DNA from: CAYZMS01 sp964479625
GTDB taxonomy: Bacteria; Bacteroidota; Bacteroidia; Chitinophagales; Saprospiraceae
Direction of reading: 5' to 3'
Assembly (NCBI GenBank): GCA_964479625.1
Contig: CAYZMS010000004.1
Location: forward strand, 62,001 to 126,000
DNA length: 64,000 bases
In this document: positions 1 through 8,852 of the stretch, in pieces
Position numbering within the stretch: the first letter of the stretch is position 1
How the letters are laid out: each line of letters opens with the position of its first letter
Translations under genes and position numbers: made by a program
The notes under the pieces: generated by a model
Seen by the model: the letters and a program-made list of their open reading frames with translations, nothing else
What the model was told of the DNA's origin: nothing
The model's database searches: none

Positions 1-336
1 GCCATCACACATGATGGAAAGGGACAATTATTGAACACCAATGCAGATACCGTCGCCGGTTCCCTTGCCAATGACCTTGCCAAGGATTGGGAGGTTCATC
101 TGTATTACTGCCTGGAAAAACCTGGCGTACTGGAAAACCCGGAGGATGATCGCTCGCTAATTCCCTTTCTAGCGCATTCGAAATATACTGCCCTTAAAGA
201 GAAAGGGGCCATTCACAGTGGAATGATCCCCAAACTGGATAACGCCTTTGCTGCATTGGAAGCAGGAGTGAAAAGCGTGGTCATTTGCGGGCCGGATTCC
301 TTTGTCAGGGATTCGGGTACAAGGCTGATCCCTTAA
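1..336 (+). CDS. argB: Acetylglutamate kinase, C-terminal part (5' end outside window)
   Basis: The reading frame is open from base 1 and ends at TAA 334-336, so only about the last 111 residues are present. ArgB phosphorylates N-acetylglutamate with ATP, the second step of arginine synthesis, in the cytoplasm. The fragment matches the C-terminal half of the amino-acid kinase fold: an 'NTNADTVAG' segment near the start (substrate and nucleotide binding region), a 'GMIPKLDNAFAALEAGV' segment and a terminal 'GTRLIP'. The next genes are an ArgE-like deacetylase 10 bases downstream and argH, which supports an arginine operon. Some Bacteroidota use N-succinylated rather than N-acetylated intermediates, so substrate specificity is open. 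Identity is confident; the N-terminus cannot be judged. Confidence 0.93.
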   Translation, partial: AITHDGKGQLLNTNADTVAGSLANDLAKDWEVHLYYCLEKPGVLENPEDDRSLIPFLAHSKYTALKEKGAIHSGMIPKLDNAFAALEAGVKSVVICGPDSFVRDSGTRLIP

Positions 337-346
337 ATCGAAAAAT

Positions 347-1411
347 ATGCCTGCACTTCCCATCCTTCAAAAAAAGGCCATTTATTTGCTGGAGAACATG
401 ATCAGAACCCCTTCCTTTTCCAGAAAAGAAGAGGCTACGGCCACTTTAATCTTCGATTTTTTGGAACAGGAAGGCCTAGTTCCCCAGCGAGAGGGCAATA
501 ATGTTTGGTTACAGACCAGGCATTGGGATTCCGGGCGACCCACTCTTTTATTAAATTCCCACCACGATACTGTCAAACCCACAGCAGGTTGGCAACGGGA
601 TCCCTTCGAGGCAAACTGGGAAGGGGAAACCCTTTACGGACTGGGCAGCAATGATGCAGGCGCCAGCCTGGTCAGTCTGATCACCACCTTTTTATATTTT
701 GAGCAAGAGGGGGGGGGGGCGTTTAATTTGATACTGGCGGCAACAGCAGAGGAGGAGATTTCCGGCACCAACGGAATAGCCTCCCTTTTGCCAGTTTTGG
801 GATCCATAGATGTTGCCATTGTCGGAGAGCCCACCCGCATGCAAATGGCCGTAGCAGAAAAAGGCCTGATGGTAGTAGATGGTACAGCCGTTGGGCATTC
901 AGGTCATGCTGCCAGGGAGGAAGGGGTCAACGCTTTATATATTGCTTTGGAGGATATTGACCGCATACGAAATTTTTCCTTCGAACGGGTATCACCATTG
1001 TTAGGGGCAAGCCGTGCAACCGTTACCGTGATCAAGGGTGGAGAACAACACAACCTGGTGCCCGATCGCTGCCATTTTGTAATTGATGTACGTTCGAATG
1101 AATTATATTCAAACGAAGAGTTGTTGGGCATTTTACAGGGGGTCTGTCGATCCAGTCTTCAGGCGAGATCCTTTCGCTTAAATTCTTCCTGTATTGCCCA
1201 AGAGCATGCCCTGGTGCAATCGGGGCAAAGGCTGGGGTTGTCGACCTATGGGTCACCAACCCTTTCGGACCAGGCCTTGATGCCATTCCCCAGCCTGAAG
1301 ATTGGTCCCGGTGATTCGGCCCGGTCTCATACGGCAGATGAGTATGTGCTAAGGTCCGAGATTGAAGAAGGCATCCGAATCTATATTAAATTGATCAAGG
1401 GCTGTCGCTAA
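347..1411 (+). CDS. argE: M20 family deacetylase, ArgE-like (N-acetylornithine / N-acylcitrulline deacetylase)
   Basis: A 354-residue zinc hydrolase predicted to remove the N-acyl group from acetylornithine or, in the Bacteroidota variant pathway, from N-acetyl/N-succinyl-citrulline. M20 landmarks are in order: HHDTV (H72, D74), GSNDAG with bridging D103, and the EEE catalytic/metal patch at 135-137. 'GHSGHA' near residue 183 fits the dimerisation-domain boundary. It lies between argB and argH, so an arginine role is much likelier than general peptidase activity. The coding sequence contains a run of eleven G at 709-719 (encoding Gly-Gly-Gly) that leaves the frame intact here but could slip. 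The ATG at 347 is 10 bases after the argB stop. Exact acyl specificity is inferred only from context. Confidence 0.85.
   Translation: MPALPILQKKAIYLLENMIRTPSFSRKEEATATLIFDFLEQEGLVPQREGNNVWLQTRHWDSGRPTLLLNSHHDTVKPTAGWQRDPFEANWEGETLYGLGSNDAGASLVSLITTFLYFEQEGGGAFNLILAATAEEEISGTNGIASLLPVLGSIDVAIVGEPTRMQMAVAEKGLMVVDGTAVGHSGHAAREEGVNALYIALEDIDRIRNFSFERVSPLLGASRATVTVIKGGEQHNLVPDRCHFVIDVRSNELYSNEELLGILQGVCRSSLQARSFRLNSSCIAQEHALVQSGQRLGLSTYGSPTLSDQALMPFPSLKIGPGDSARSHTADEYVLRSEIEEGIRIYIKLIKGCR
709..719 (+). repeat. Homopolymeric G tract (11 G) inside the argE-like gene
   Basis: Eleven consecutive G bases within the coding frame. The last G of a GAG codon is followed by GGG GGG GGG and the G of GCG. 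The frame is open across it at this length. Tracts like this can slip during replication or be miscounted in sequencing. Confidence 0.9.
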
Positions 1412-1452
1412 TATCAGCAAGATGCGCAGTTTAACCTAAATTCCTCTTTCCA

Positions 1453-2799
1453 ATGAAGTTATGGCAGAAAAACTCCACCCGAATCCAGGCCGAAATTGAA
1501 AACTTCACCGTTGGACAGGACCGTGAACTCGACCTGGAGCTGGCGCCCTTTGATGTAATCGGTTCCCTGGCACATGTCCAAATGTTGGGCGAAGTCGGTT
1601 TGTTAGAAAAAAAGGAGGTTGCTCTTCTGCAGCAGGGCCTGAGAATGATCTATAGAGAAATGGAAGCCGGTGACTTTTACATTATGGAAGGAGTTGAGGA
1701 TGTCCATTCCCAGGTGGAGTTGCTGTTGACGGAGCGCTTGGGAGAAGCCGGGAAAAAGATTCATAGCGGTCGTTCACGAAACGACCAGGTCTTGGTAGAC
1801 CTGCGTCTTTTTTTTCGATCGGAATTGGCAGCTCTGGCCAGGGATAGTAAGGCCCTCTTCGAGCAGTTGCAGGTCTTGTCGGAACGATATAAGGATATAC
1901 TTCTGCCAGGTTATACCCATTTACAGGTTGCGATGGTGTCCAGTTTTGGACTGTGGTTCGGGGCCTATGCCGAAAGCCTGGTCGATGATCTGCAGCAATT
2001 ACTGGCCACTTACCGGATCATTAATCAAAACCCTTTGGGTAGCGCTGCTGGCTATGGGTCTTCTTTTCCCCTCAAGCGCGGGCTTACCACCGAATTGCTG
2101 GGCTTTGATGATCTGAATTACAATGTGGTCCATGCGCAAATGGGCCGGGGCAAAACGGAATTGAGCCTGAGTTTCACCTTGGCCTCCTTTGGATCTACCC
2201 TGGGAAAAATGGCTATGGATATGGTCCTGTATTCCAATCAGAACTTTGGCTTTATCCGGTTTCCGGATAGCCTGACTACTGGTTCCAGCATTATGCCTCA
2301 TAAAAAAAATCCGGATGTCTTTGAACTGGTGCGGGCCCGTTGTAATCAATTATTGAGCCTGCCCGCCCAAATGGCCCAGCTAACAGGAAATTTGCCCTCC
2401 GGTTACCATCGCGACTTTCAATTGTTGAAAGAAACCCTATTTCCTGCCATCCGGCAGGCCCGCGATGTTCTGAGCATTAGTCTTTTTGCCCTGGAGCGGA
2501 TCCAGGTGCAAACCGACTTGCTGGAATCGGAGACCTACAAATATCTCTACAGCGTGGAAGAAGTGAACCGGGCGGTTCTTCAGGGAGTACCCTTCCGGGA
2601 TGCCTATCGCCAGGTCGGCGAGCAGATCGAAGCCGGCCACTTCCAACCTGACCGGACCTTAAAACATTCTCATGAGGGCAGTCTGGGCAACCTTTGCACG
2701 GAAGCTATTAAAGCCAAATGGGAGCGGGTCTGGAAAGCATTTCCCTTCAAAAAAGTAGAACAGCGCCTCCGGGAGCTGCTAAAGCAGGAAGAGAACTAA
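1453..2799 (+). CDS. argH: Argininosuccinate lyase
   Basis: A 448-residue enzyme of the fumarase/aspartase superfamily that splits argininosuccinate into arginine and fumarate, the last step of arginine synthesis. The superfamily signature GSSIMPHKKNPD sits at about residues 277-288 and contains the mobile-loop catalytic serine. An upstream 'HSGRSRNDQV' (around residue 107) and a 'GYTHLQVA' segment (around 155) are typical of ArgH rather than adenylosuccinate lyase or fumarase. The length is normal for the family. It follows the ArgE-like gene by 41 bases on the same strand and closes the arginine operon. The downstream gap holds only a weak six-base-pair hairpin. Confidence 0.97.
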   Translation: MKLWQKNSTRIQAEIENFTVGQDRELDLELAPFDVIGSLAHVQMLGEVGLLEKKEVALLQQGLRMIYREMEAGDFYIMEGVEDVHSQVELLLTERLGEAGKKIHSGRSRNDQVLVDLRLFFRSELAALARDSKALFEQLQVLSERYKDILLPGYTHLQVAMVSSFGLWFGAYAESLVDDLQQLLATYRIINQNPLGSAAGYGSSFPLKRGLTTELLGFDDLNYNVVHAQMGRGKTELSLSFTLASFGSTLGKMAMDMVLYSNQNFGFIRFPDSLTTGSSIMPHKKNPDVFELVRARCNQLLSLPAQMAQLTGNLPSGYHRDFQLLKETLFPAIRQARDVLSISLFALERIQVQTDLLESETYKYLYSVEEVNRAVLQGVPFRDAYRQVGEQIEAGHFQPDRTLKHSHEGSLGNLCTEAIKAKWERVWKAFPFKKVEQRLRELLKQEEN

Positions 2800-3107
2800 G
2801 TGTTTGCCTGGTATAAGCCTTAACTCATCCATCCGTTGGCCTTTAAACAGGCCATGGAGCAGCTTTAAAAAAAAACTGCCCGCCGACAGATCTCCTAAGT
2901 CAACGGACAGCGAATAATGCTTCATAGTCTATCCAAAAGTACAATTAAGTCTTTTGTACGGAGGGCCAAATGTACGATTTGCCAGGGAAAGGCCAACTCG
3001 ATCTCCGTCAGTAAACTTAGTAATTAACAGGGGCCAAAAAAGGGTGCACATGCCGGAAAGGGGAACAGGAAAAAGCCGACATGCACCCTGGTTTTTCATA
3101 AGCCCGG
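2800..3107. other. Intergenic gap between convergent argH and metalloprotease 1
   Basis: About 300 bases between convergent genes. I see one short hairpin at 2837-2854 (TGGCCT, 6-base loop, AGGCCA), followed 15 bases later by an A9 run, which would be a U-tract for transcripts on the minus strand. A second hairpin (GCCCGG/CCGGGC, 3102-3116) overlaps the stop codon of the minus-strand gene. Neither is a convincing terminator. No ORF, tRNA or TAnnTTTG promoter is evident. Confidence 0.5.
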
Positions 3108-5582
3108 TTACCGGGCCTCTCCCCGGTAAATGGTGAATTTACCTGAACGTTCCTCTTCACCGGCTTGTAAACGATAGAAATAATTGCCGATCGGGAAGTC
3201 GCTGACATTCACCTGAACATTCCGATTACCTCGTAAGGGAACCCGCCTCAGGATCGCCCCCCCACTATTATAAATGACCAGTGTACCCCTTGCACTCAAT
3301 CCATGCCCCATTAGAATATTAAATTGGGTGTCTGCCGGGATAGGGTAGGTAACGATCTCCTTGGGTGGAATTTCCCTGATTTCAGCAGTTTCTGCTTTTT
3401 CCTCTTCCACTATGGCAGAGCTACAGCCTGAGCCCTCATAGATCTTTATATGTCGGAAAGAAGAGTTACCGTTTCGGCTACCGCCATCGTGATCAGCCGC
3501 GAAGAACATGCGATTGTATGTTCCTGTATAGAACTGCCCCACGGGAATGACATATTTTTTCCATTCCTTATTATCCGGATAGTTCTTATAGGTCTGTATT
3601 CCCCAGCGTTGGGTACCTGCCAACTGAAAGGTTAAGGAAGAAGAAATTCCATTATCGCGGTCAAACCCAATACCGTGGATCTCTCCTTTTCGGGTACTTG
3701 CAAATTCGAATTCGATTTTGGTGTTTTCCGTAATCTCATAGGTCAGGTCAATGCCTTTCCAGGCATTATTTTCGATGTAAAGCCCTTTATTGTCGTCGGT
3801 TACGGCCAGCTCGCCACGATCCTGGGAACCACCATAGGACTTGGGGGCGTACTTTTCGAAATCAATAACGATACAACCGTTATCACCACTATCACCTCCT
3901 CCGGGGGAACTGTTCTCAATACAGAATCGCACATTGGTCTCATAACCAAAACTACCGTCGGTGGCCAGGACATTCCCATCTGCATCCACTAGGTTGAAGG
4001 AACCGTTACCATATTCACAGCAGAGGCCGTCGCCGTAGGCATCGAACAGGTCGAAATCATAACAGCCCTCCGGCAGGCAGTAGGTCTTCACGACCTTTTT
4101 ACCTGGTGTCTTGTTCATATAAGGGCCGCCCTCTCCGATGACCTTGCCGCCCTCGTCTGTGATCTCCCAGCTATTTTCGCTTCCAAATAGATCCAGGTAA
4201 ATGGTCAGGGTAACTTCCTTACAGGTCCCCACTCCAGCGTCACCATTCCCTCCCCCTCCGGAGCTGGGAGGAGGCGTACTACAAGCGGTAAGACAACCGG
4301 CCCCATTTAGGTTATATCGCATGAGGTTTCCCGGCTGGGGCCCAAAGCCTTTATTCAGGTTAATCCCTACACTGGTAATATGACAATAAGACATTATAGT
4401 TCCACCATCTCCTGGGCGGCCGGGAGTATTGCAACTACCCTCCACGTATCCGGGACAACCGTCGATGGCCGTGTTGTTACCATTCCAGACACAGGCATGT
4501 GTATGCTGAGAGCCCAGCAAATGACCAAATTCATGGGCCATGGCTACCACCGAAAAAGAATAGTTTGGTACCTTTTGATAACTGCGCCCGATACTCACCA
4601 CACTTAGTTTATGGGCCGTATTACTACGACAAAGCCCGTCGACTACGGCAATCCCACCACTGGCTTTATAGGTTAACAACTGCCCGAGGTCCCCCTTGAT
4701 GGATTTACGGGTGTTTTGAAACTGACGCAGCAGATCATAGGTCGAATTCCCGGAATAAGGACTGTTTCGATCCCAAAGCAGCATTTCAGAGATCTCGATC
4801 TTGATACCTTCGTTGGCATATAAGGTAGCCACCTCATTGAATAAACCTGTGATATGGGATACCGTGCCGTTGACTCCTCCCTTATCTTTAAAAACGTCAT
4901 TATCAACCTCCAAAAATAGTTGGAGACACTTATTGCCACTACGCAGATTAGTACCCGATAGTTGGGCCCTTGAATAGCCTATACCTGAATCTTCTGTTTC
5001 ACAGGCGAAGGAGTGCCGTTCTTTGAGGTCGTCTTCCCGGTAAATAATGTGATCACCGTCAAAAGAATTCAGGGGGTTGAGTTTTCCAAGGACCAGGTTC
5101 CCTCTACTTCCGGAACTGATAATACCATTGACTCCCTGATCAGAAATACTTATGGCGACCAGTGATGCTTCATCGCCCTGTATGACACCGCGGTAGTGAA
5201 CAACCTCATCGGTCTCTACCGGGCTGGGAGCACTACTCAGGTATACATTGAAATCTTCAGAAAGTACTTCGGTCCTGTACAGATCGAGTTGAAGGGTAGG
5301 CCCCACAGATGGCAGCGTAAGGGAAATAAAATCAGTTGCCTGGTCTCTCAATTGGGCGATCTGTTCGTTGGGAGCGGTTAAAACGCGGTAGTCTTTTAGT
5401 TCTGCATTCAGTTCTCCGCTGCGCAGGTTGTTGCTGGGCGTAAAGAGTCGAACAGGTTCGAACTCAATGCCCGATTGTTGTCGCATCTGCACAACGGAAG
5501 AGGGGCGTACATCGTATTGGGCCTGTGCCCAGCTCCATAGCAGGCACAGCATTAGTGTAAGGTGCATTCTCATGACTGACAT
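3108..5582 (-). CDS. Secreted reprolysin-like (M12B-type) zinc metalloprotease with T9SS sorting domain, copy 1
   Basis: An 824-residue secreted protein. A signal peptide runs to about residue 21 (hydrophobic stretch ending AQAQ). A propeptide-like region follows to about 200. The catalytic domain (about 215-435) carries HEFGHLLGSQH at 350-360 and the Met-turn TIMSYC with M397, the hallmark of metzincins of the reprolysin/adamalysin type. After a Gly/Ser/Pro linker comes a domain with the 'YGDGLCC' Cys/Asp motif (about 455-555), then a beta-sandwich-like module containing 'GEIHGIGFD' (about 570-715). Last is a roughly 80-residue tail of the T9SS type A kind, so export through the outer membrane is expected. 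It is the most downstream of three paralogous neighbours on this strand. Initiation could be at any of three near-adjacent Met codons. Substrate unknown. Confidence 0.88.
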   Translation of the reverse strand: MSVMRMHLTLMLCLLWSWAQAQYDVRPSSVVQMRQQSGIEFEPVRLFTPSNNLRSGELNAELKDYRVLTAPNEQIAQLRDQATDFISLTLPSVGPTLQLDLYRTEVLSEDFNVYLSSAPSPVETDEVVHYRGVIQGDEASLVAISISDQGVNGIISSGSRGNLVLGKLNPLNSFDGDHIIYREDDLKERHSFACETEDSGIGYSRAQLSGTNLRSGNKCLQLFLEVDNDVFKDKGGVNGTVSHITGLFNEVATLYANEGIKIEISEMLLWDRNSPYSGNSTYDLLRQFQNTRKSIKGDLGQLLTYKASGGIAVVDGLCRSNTAHKLSVVSIGRSYQKVPNYSFSVVAMAHEFGHLLGSQHTHACVWNGNNTAIDGCPGYVEGSCNTPGRPGDGGTIMSYCHITSVGINLNKGFGPQPGNLMRYNLNGAGCLTACSTPPPSSGGGGNGDAGVGTCKEVTLTIYLDLFGSENSWEITDEGGKVIGEGGPYMNKTPGKKVVKTYCLPEGCYDFDLFDAYGDGLCCEYGNGSFNLVDADGNVLATDGSFGYETNVRFCIENSSPGGGDSGDNGCIVIDFEKYAPKSYGGSQDRGELAVTDDNKGLYIENNAWKGIDLTYEITENTKIEFEFASTRKGEIHGIGFDRDNGISSSLTFQLAGTQRWGIQTYKNYPDNKEWKKYVIPVGQFYTGTYNRMFFAADHDGGSRNGNSSFRHIKIYEGSGCSSAIVEEEKAETAEIREIPPKEIVTYPIPADTQFNILMGHGLSARGTLVIYNSGGAILRRVPLRGNRNVQVNVSDFPIGNYFYRLQAGEEERSGKFTIYRGEAR

Positions 5583-6100
5583 CGGTTTTTGAGTGTAAGG
5601 TGATCTAAGTCAGGTTGTAATCAATACCATAATTTCGAATACTAACCCGAAGTGTTTCCTTCCGACAATTTTTTTTCCGTCCGTTTGTCGAAACCAGACG
5701 ACATAAGCCAGGGGTAATAAGTCAGACACTACCCAATAGGGGCGATGAGCAAAAAAAAGACGCTCGCCTGAAAAACCCGGCAGCATAGCTGATCTTTTTG
5801 ATCACCCAATCCAGGCTGACAATCTTATTTGTTGATATGGTTCATGGGAGAACAGGAAACAGCCTATTGACTGCCCGGAGTATTATGATTTGTTGTAAGA
5901 TGGAGATCTTTGTGGTTCTTAACCTTTCCCGTTGCGAATTCAACGGAATTTTAATTGTTAGGGCGCATGCGATTACCCCATTTCAATTTATGAAGCATTC
6001 CAAAAGTATTTGAATTATTATAATTCAACTACTTTGAAATTTTTTTTAATAAACCTTTAACTTTCGAACGCGCGATCACTTGCTTTTTAACCAACCAACG
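5583..6100. other. Intergenic region between metalloprotease copies 1 and 2
   Basis: About 520 bases, AT-rich towards the right end. The only structure I can support is a perfect 9+1+9 inverted repeat at 6010-6028, listed separately. No TAnnTTTG box was found on the minus strand upstream of copy 1. The short plus-strand ORF here (5798-6013) has no recognisable product and I do not call it. Confidence 0.5.
6010..6028. repeat. 19-bp perfect palindrome between metalloprotease genes
   Basis: TTGAATTAT, one base, then ATAATTCAA: a perfect inverted repeat with nine-base arms. It lies about 70 bases past the stop of copy 2 and about 430 bases upstream of copy 1 (both minus strand). It could be an operator-type site or the stem of an AT-rich transcription end. 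The sequence alone does not decide. Confidence 0.55.
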
Positions 6101-8473
6101 CTAGTGTAAAACCATCAGTTTTAGATTCTGCCGATGGTTTGCTGTTTGAATTTGAACAATGTATAATCCATTGGGTAATTGATCCAATGGAAGGGAAAAA
6201 GAAGTCCAGTTACCCTGTCCTGCCACCTGATGGGTAGCTTGTAATCTACCCTGGCTGTCGAATACGTTGATCCTGGCTTCCTGCTTTGCAGGGGCTTTAA
6301 AGTTCAGGTTTGCCATCTCTTGTGCGGGGTTGGGACTTATACTGGGGCCTTCATCTCGCGAAGGAGGAAGGACCTCAAGATCGGCAAGGTCTGCTTCGAT
6401 AGCACTGCATTGACCGGTCTTGAAAAAACGAACGTTTCTGAAAAAGGCATTTCCGTTCCGGGCTCCGAAATCGTGATCTGCGGTGAAGAACAGCTTGCTA
6501 AAGGTACCGGTGTAATATTCACCCACCGGAATGGTAAAGGTTTGCCATTCCCCATTGCCGCTATAGGTGTCGAAATCCAGAATGCCCCAGGATTGAGTGC
6601 CATGCACCTTGAACGTACGATTGGAGGAGATACTGTTGTCTGTATCAAAACCAATACCGTGAATTTCCCCTTCCAGTGTGGATCGGAATTCAAAGATGAG
6701 TTGTGCATCCGAGGTGACCACATAATCACTTGGTATAGCCTTCCAGGCGTTGTTCTCCAACTGAAGTACCTCATTGTTCTCTTCCAGGGAAAAGCTGCCA
6801 CGATCCTGGAAACCACCATAAGGTTCAATAGTTGCACTTTCGAATTCAATTTTTCCACAATCACTCTGTGTTCCGCCACCATCCGTTTCCACACAGATCT
6901 GTACACCTTCTGCATTGAAAAAGTCACCACCTGAAGTAATGACCTCCCCTTCCGCGCTTCGCAGTAAGTAACCTCCCTGGCCAAATGCGCAACACATACC
7001 ATCACCATAGGAATCCTTGATCTCAAAGGTGTAACAGCCGCTTTCCAGGCAAACCACGTCGGTAAGGGTTGCCCCGGCACTCTTAATCTCGTAGGGCCCC
7101 CCGGAAAGAACGCTTGCTCCGTTTTTGGCTGTAATTTCCCAGGTGGTTTCGTTTCCAAAGTTATCCAGGGTGATTTCCACCGTCAGAGGGGCGCAGTCTT
7201 CTTCGTCAGCGCTGTCATCGATGGCGCAAACGGCCAGACAATTGGCGTTTACCACATTGAATTGCATAATACTGCTGGGCTGGAGCCCGAAGCCTTTGGT
7301 GAAATTGATCCCTGTGCTTCGCAAATGACAGTAAGACATCACCGTTCCGCCATCCAGCGGAGTGGGGGCAAGGCCGCAGCTTCCTTCCGTATAGCCTGCA
7401 CAGCCATCAATGGCGGTATTATTGCCATTCCAAACACAGGCGTGCGTGTGCTGAGAACCAAAAAGGTGACCAAACTCATGAGCGATGACCATTACGCTCC
7501 AGGAATAGTTCGGAATGAAGGAAAAGGTTTCGCGTATACTGGAAAAACTCAATTTACTGGAAGTGTTCGTCCTGCAAAGTCCTGAAAGGATGGCAATGCC
7601 TCCACTGGCCTTGTATGAAATCAACTGTCCAAGGTCTCCGTTAAAATTACGCCGTTGGCTTTGGAATTGCCTCAGGATGGAAAAGCTGTCCGGGGCGTCA
7701 TAAGGGCTTGGGCGATCCCAAAGGAAGAGTTCAGATAATTTGATGCTTAGGTCGTCGGCAGCATACAAAGCTGCCACCTGATTGAATAGCCCAGTTATGA
7801 AGTTGGTCGTACCCTGAGTTCCGCCCTTGTCCTGGAAAATGTCATAGTCCACTTCCAGGTAAAGATTGACACAAATATCCTCACTGGCTTCTCCAAATTC
7901 CCCATTGATCTGCTCCGGAGGATAGGGGATCAGGGAATCTTCGGTAAAGCAGAAGAAATTTTGGCGGTTTCGCAAACTGGAGTTTTGGTAAAGCAAGTAG
8001 GCACCAGTGTTTTGATCAACCTGAACTGGTCCCACGGTCATGGTGCCCAGCTCGGGGGTGCTTATGCTAGCCATAATTTGATCTTCGAAAATACTGAAAG
8101 CTACCAGAGAACCTTGCTGGTCCTCCAAATGACCTCGATAGTGCAGGCCATTCGAAAAAGGAGCCTGGGTAGATCCGTCGGGGAAACAAAGGGTAAACTC
8201 CTCCGCAAAAATGGAGGCCTGGTTTAATTGTGCTTTCAAAGGTAATCCGTCCGGACCAGGGAGGGTGATTTCCAAGGCTTCCGGTTGATCCCGCATGATC
8301 TGGCGCCAGTTATTAGTTTGCGGTTGAAGTAGCAGGTAATCCGTAAGGACCGTATCCAGCGAAGAAGTCCGAAGTTCTGAAGATAATTCGAATAGGATAT
8401 AGTTAGGGGCCTGGCCAAAGGTGGTAGCACTGCAAACTCCGATCAGGGCAGTCAGCAAAAAAAGTTCTTTCAT
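6101..8473 (-). CDS. Secreted reprolysin-like zinc metalloprotease with T9SS sorting domain, copy 2
   Basis: A 790-residue paralogue of its two neighbours with the same domain order: signal peptide (about 1-20, ending FGQ), propeptide-like region, and a metzincin domain with HEFGHLFGSQH at 332-342 and Met-turn TVMSYC just before residue 383. A 'YGDGMCC' domain, a 'GEIHGIGFD' beta-sandwich module and a C-terminal sorting tail beginning 'SPNPAQE' follow. The tail identifies it as a T9SS cargo. The segment around the active site is nearly identical to copy 1 (AHEFGHL.GSQHTHACVWNGN), while the propeptides differ strongly. This suggests duplication followed by divergence of the non-catalytic parts. 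Probable role is extracellular protein degradation; substrate unknown. Confidence 0.88.
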   Translation of the reverse strand: MKELFLLTALIGVCSATTFGQAPNYILFELSSELRTSSLDTVLTDYLLLQPQTNNWRQIMRDQPEALEITLPGPDGLPLKAQLNQASIFAEEFTLCFPDGSTQAPFSNGLHYRGHLEDQQGSLVAFSIFEDQIMASISTPELGTMTVGPVQVDQNTGAYLLYQNSSLRNRQNFFCFTEDSLIPYPPEQINGEFGEASEDICVNLYLEVDYDIFQDKGGTQGTTNFITGLFNQVAALYAADDLSIKLSELFLWDRPSPYDAPDSFSILRQFQSQRRNFNGDLGQLISYKASGGIAILSGLCRTNTSSKLSFSSIRETFSFIPNYSWSVMVIAHEFGHLFGSQHTHACVWNGNNTAIDGCAGYTEGSCGLAPTPLDGGTVMSYCHLRSTGINFTKGFGLQPSSIMQFNVVNANCLAVCAIDDSADEEDCAPLTVEITLDNFGNETTWEITAKNGASVLSGGPYEIKSAGATLTDVVCLESGCYTFEIKDSYGDGMCCAFGQGGYLLRSAEGEVITSGGDFFNAEGVQICVETDGGGTQSDCGKIEFESATIEPYGGFQDRGSFSLEENNEVLQLENNAWKAIPSDYVVTSDAQLIFEFRSTLEGEIHGIGFDTDNSISSNRTFKVHGTQSWGILDFDTYSGNGEWQTFTIPVGEYYTGTFSKLFFTADHDFGARNGNAFFRNVRFFKTGQCSAIEADLADLEVLPPSRDEGPSISPNPAQEMANLNFKAPAKQEARINVFDSQGRLQATHQVAGQGNWTSFSLPLDQLPNGLYIVQIQTANHRQNLKLMVLH

Positions 8474-8852
8474 TTTGACTGGTGTTTTGGGTGTTGATAA
8501 TGGCTACCGGCCGCAATTGCGAACTGGCAGCCCAGCATTAAATGCCCGGTAAGAAGAAAGCATTTCTTCCTACCGACCTGCATTGTGGTTGTCCGAGCTG
8601 TAGAATAGTAGAAGAATTAGTTCTAGCCAGGTCAGAGCACTGTAATCCGCGAGCTTTGAAGTGTGGTTCGCAATCTTAAAAGTGGAACCTTCTCCGGCAA
8701 AAACATGCCTTCATAGCCTGACGCGATCGTTGCTATTTATTCCAGACCCCTGATTATGAGGTAGATAATAGATTTTGGAAGCTAAATGATAAAGCATTCA
8801 GCACGCAAGAATAATATAAAGGAAAAAAACATTTATTCTCAATAAATAAAGA
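8474..8852. other. Intergenic region between metalloprotease copies 2 and 3
   Basis: About 380 bases with no supported gene. An interrupted inverted repeat lies near 8549-8575 (arms GAAGAAA / TTTCTTC, flanked by GGTA / TACC). I found no TAnnTTTG motif on the minus strand, so the promoter of copy 2 is not identified. Confidence 0.4.

Noticed and set aside
5798..6013. 71-codon plus-strand ORF between metalloprotease copies 1 and 2
   Set aside because: No recognisable domain, runs into the palindrome region, and has no promoter box. Not distinguishable from chance.
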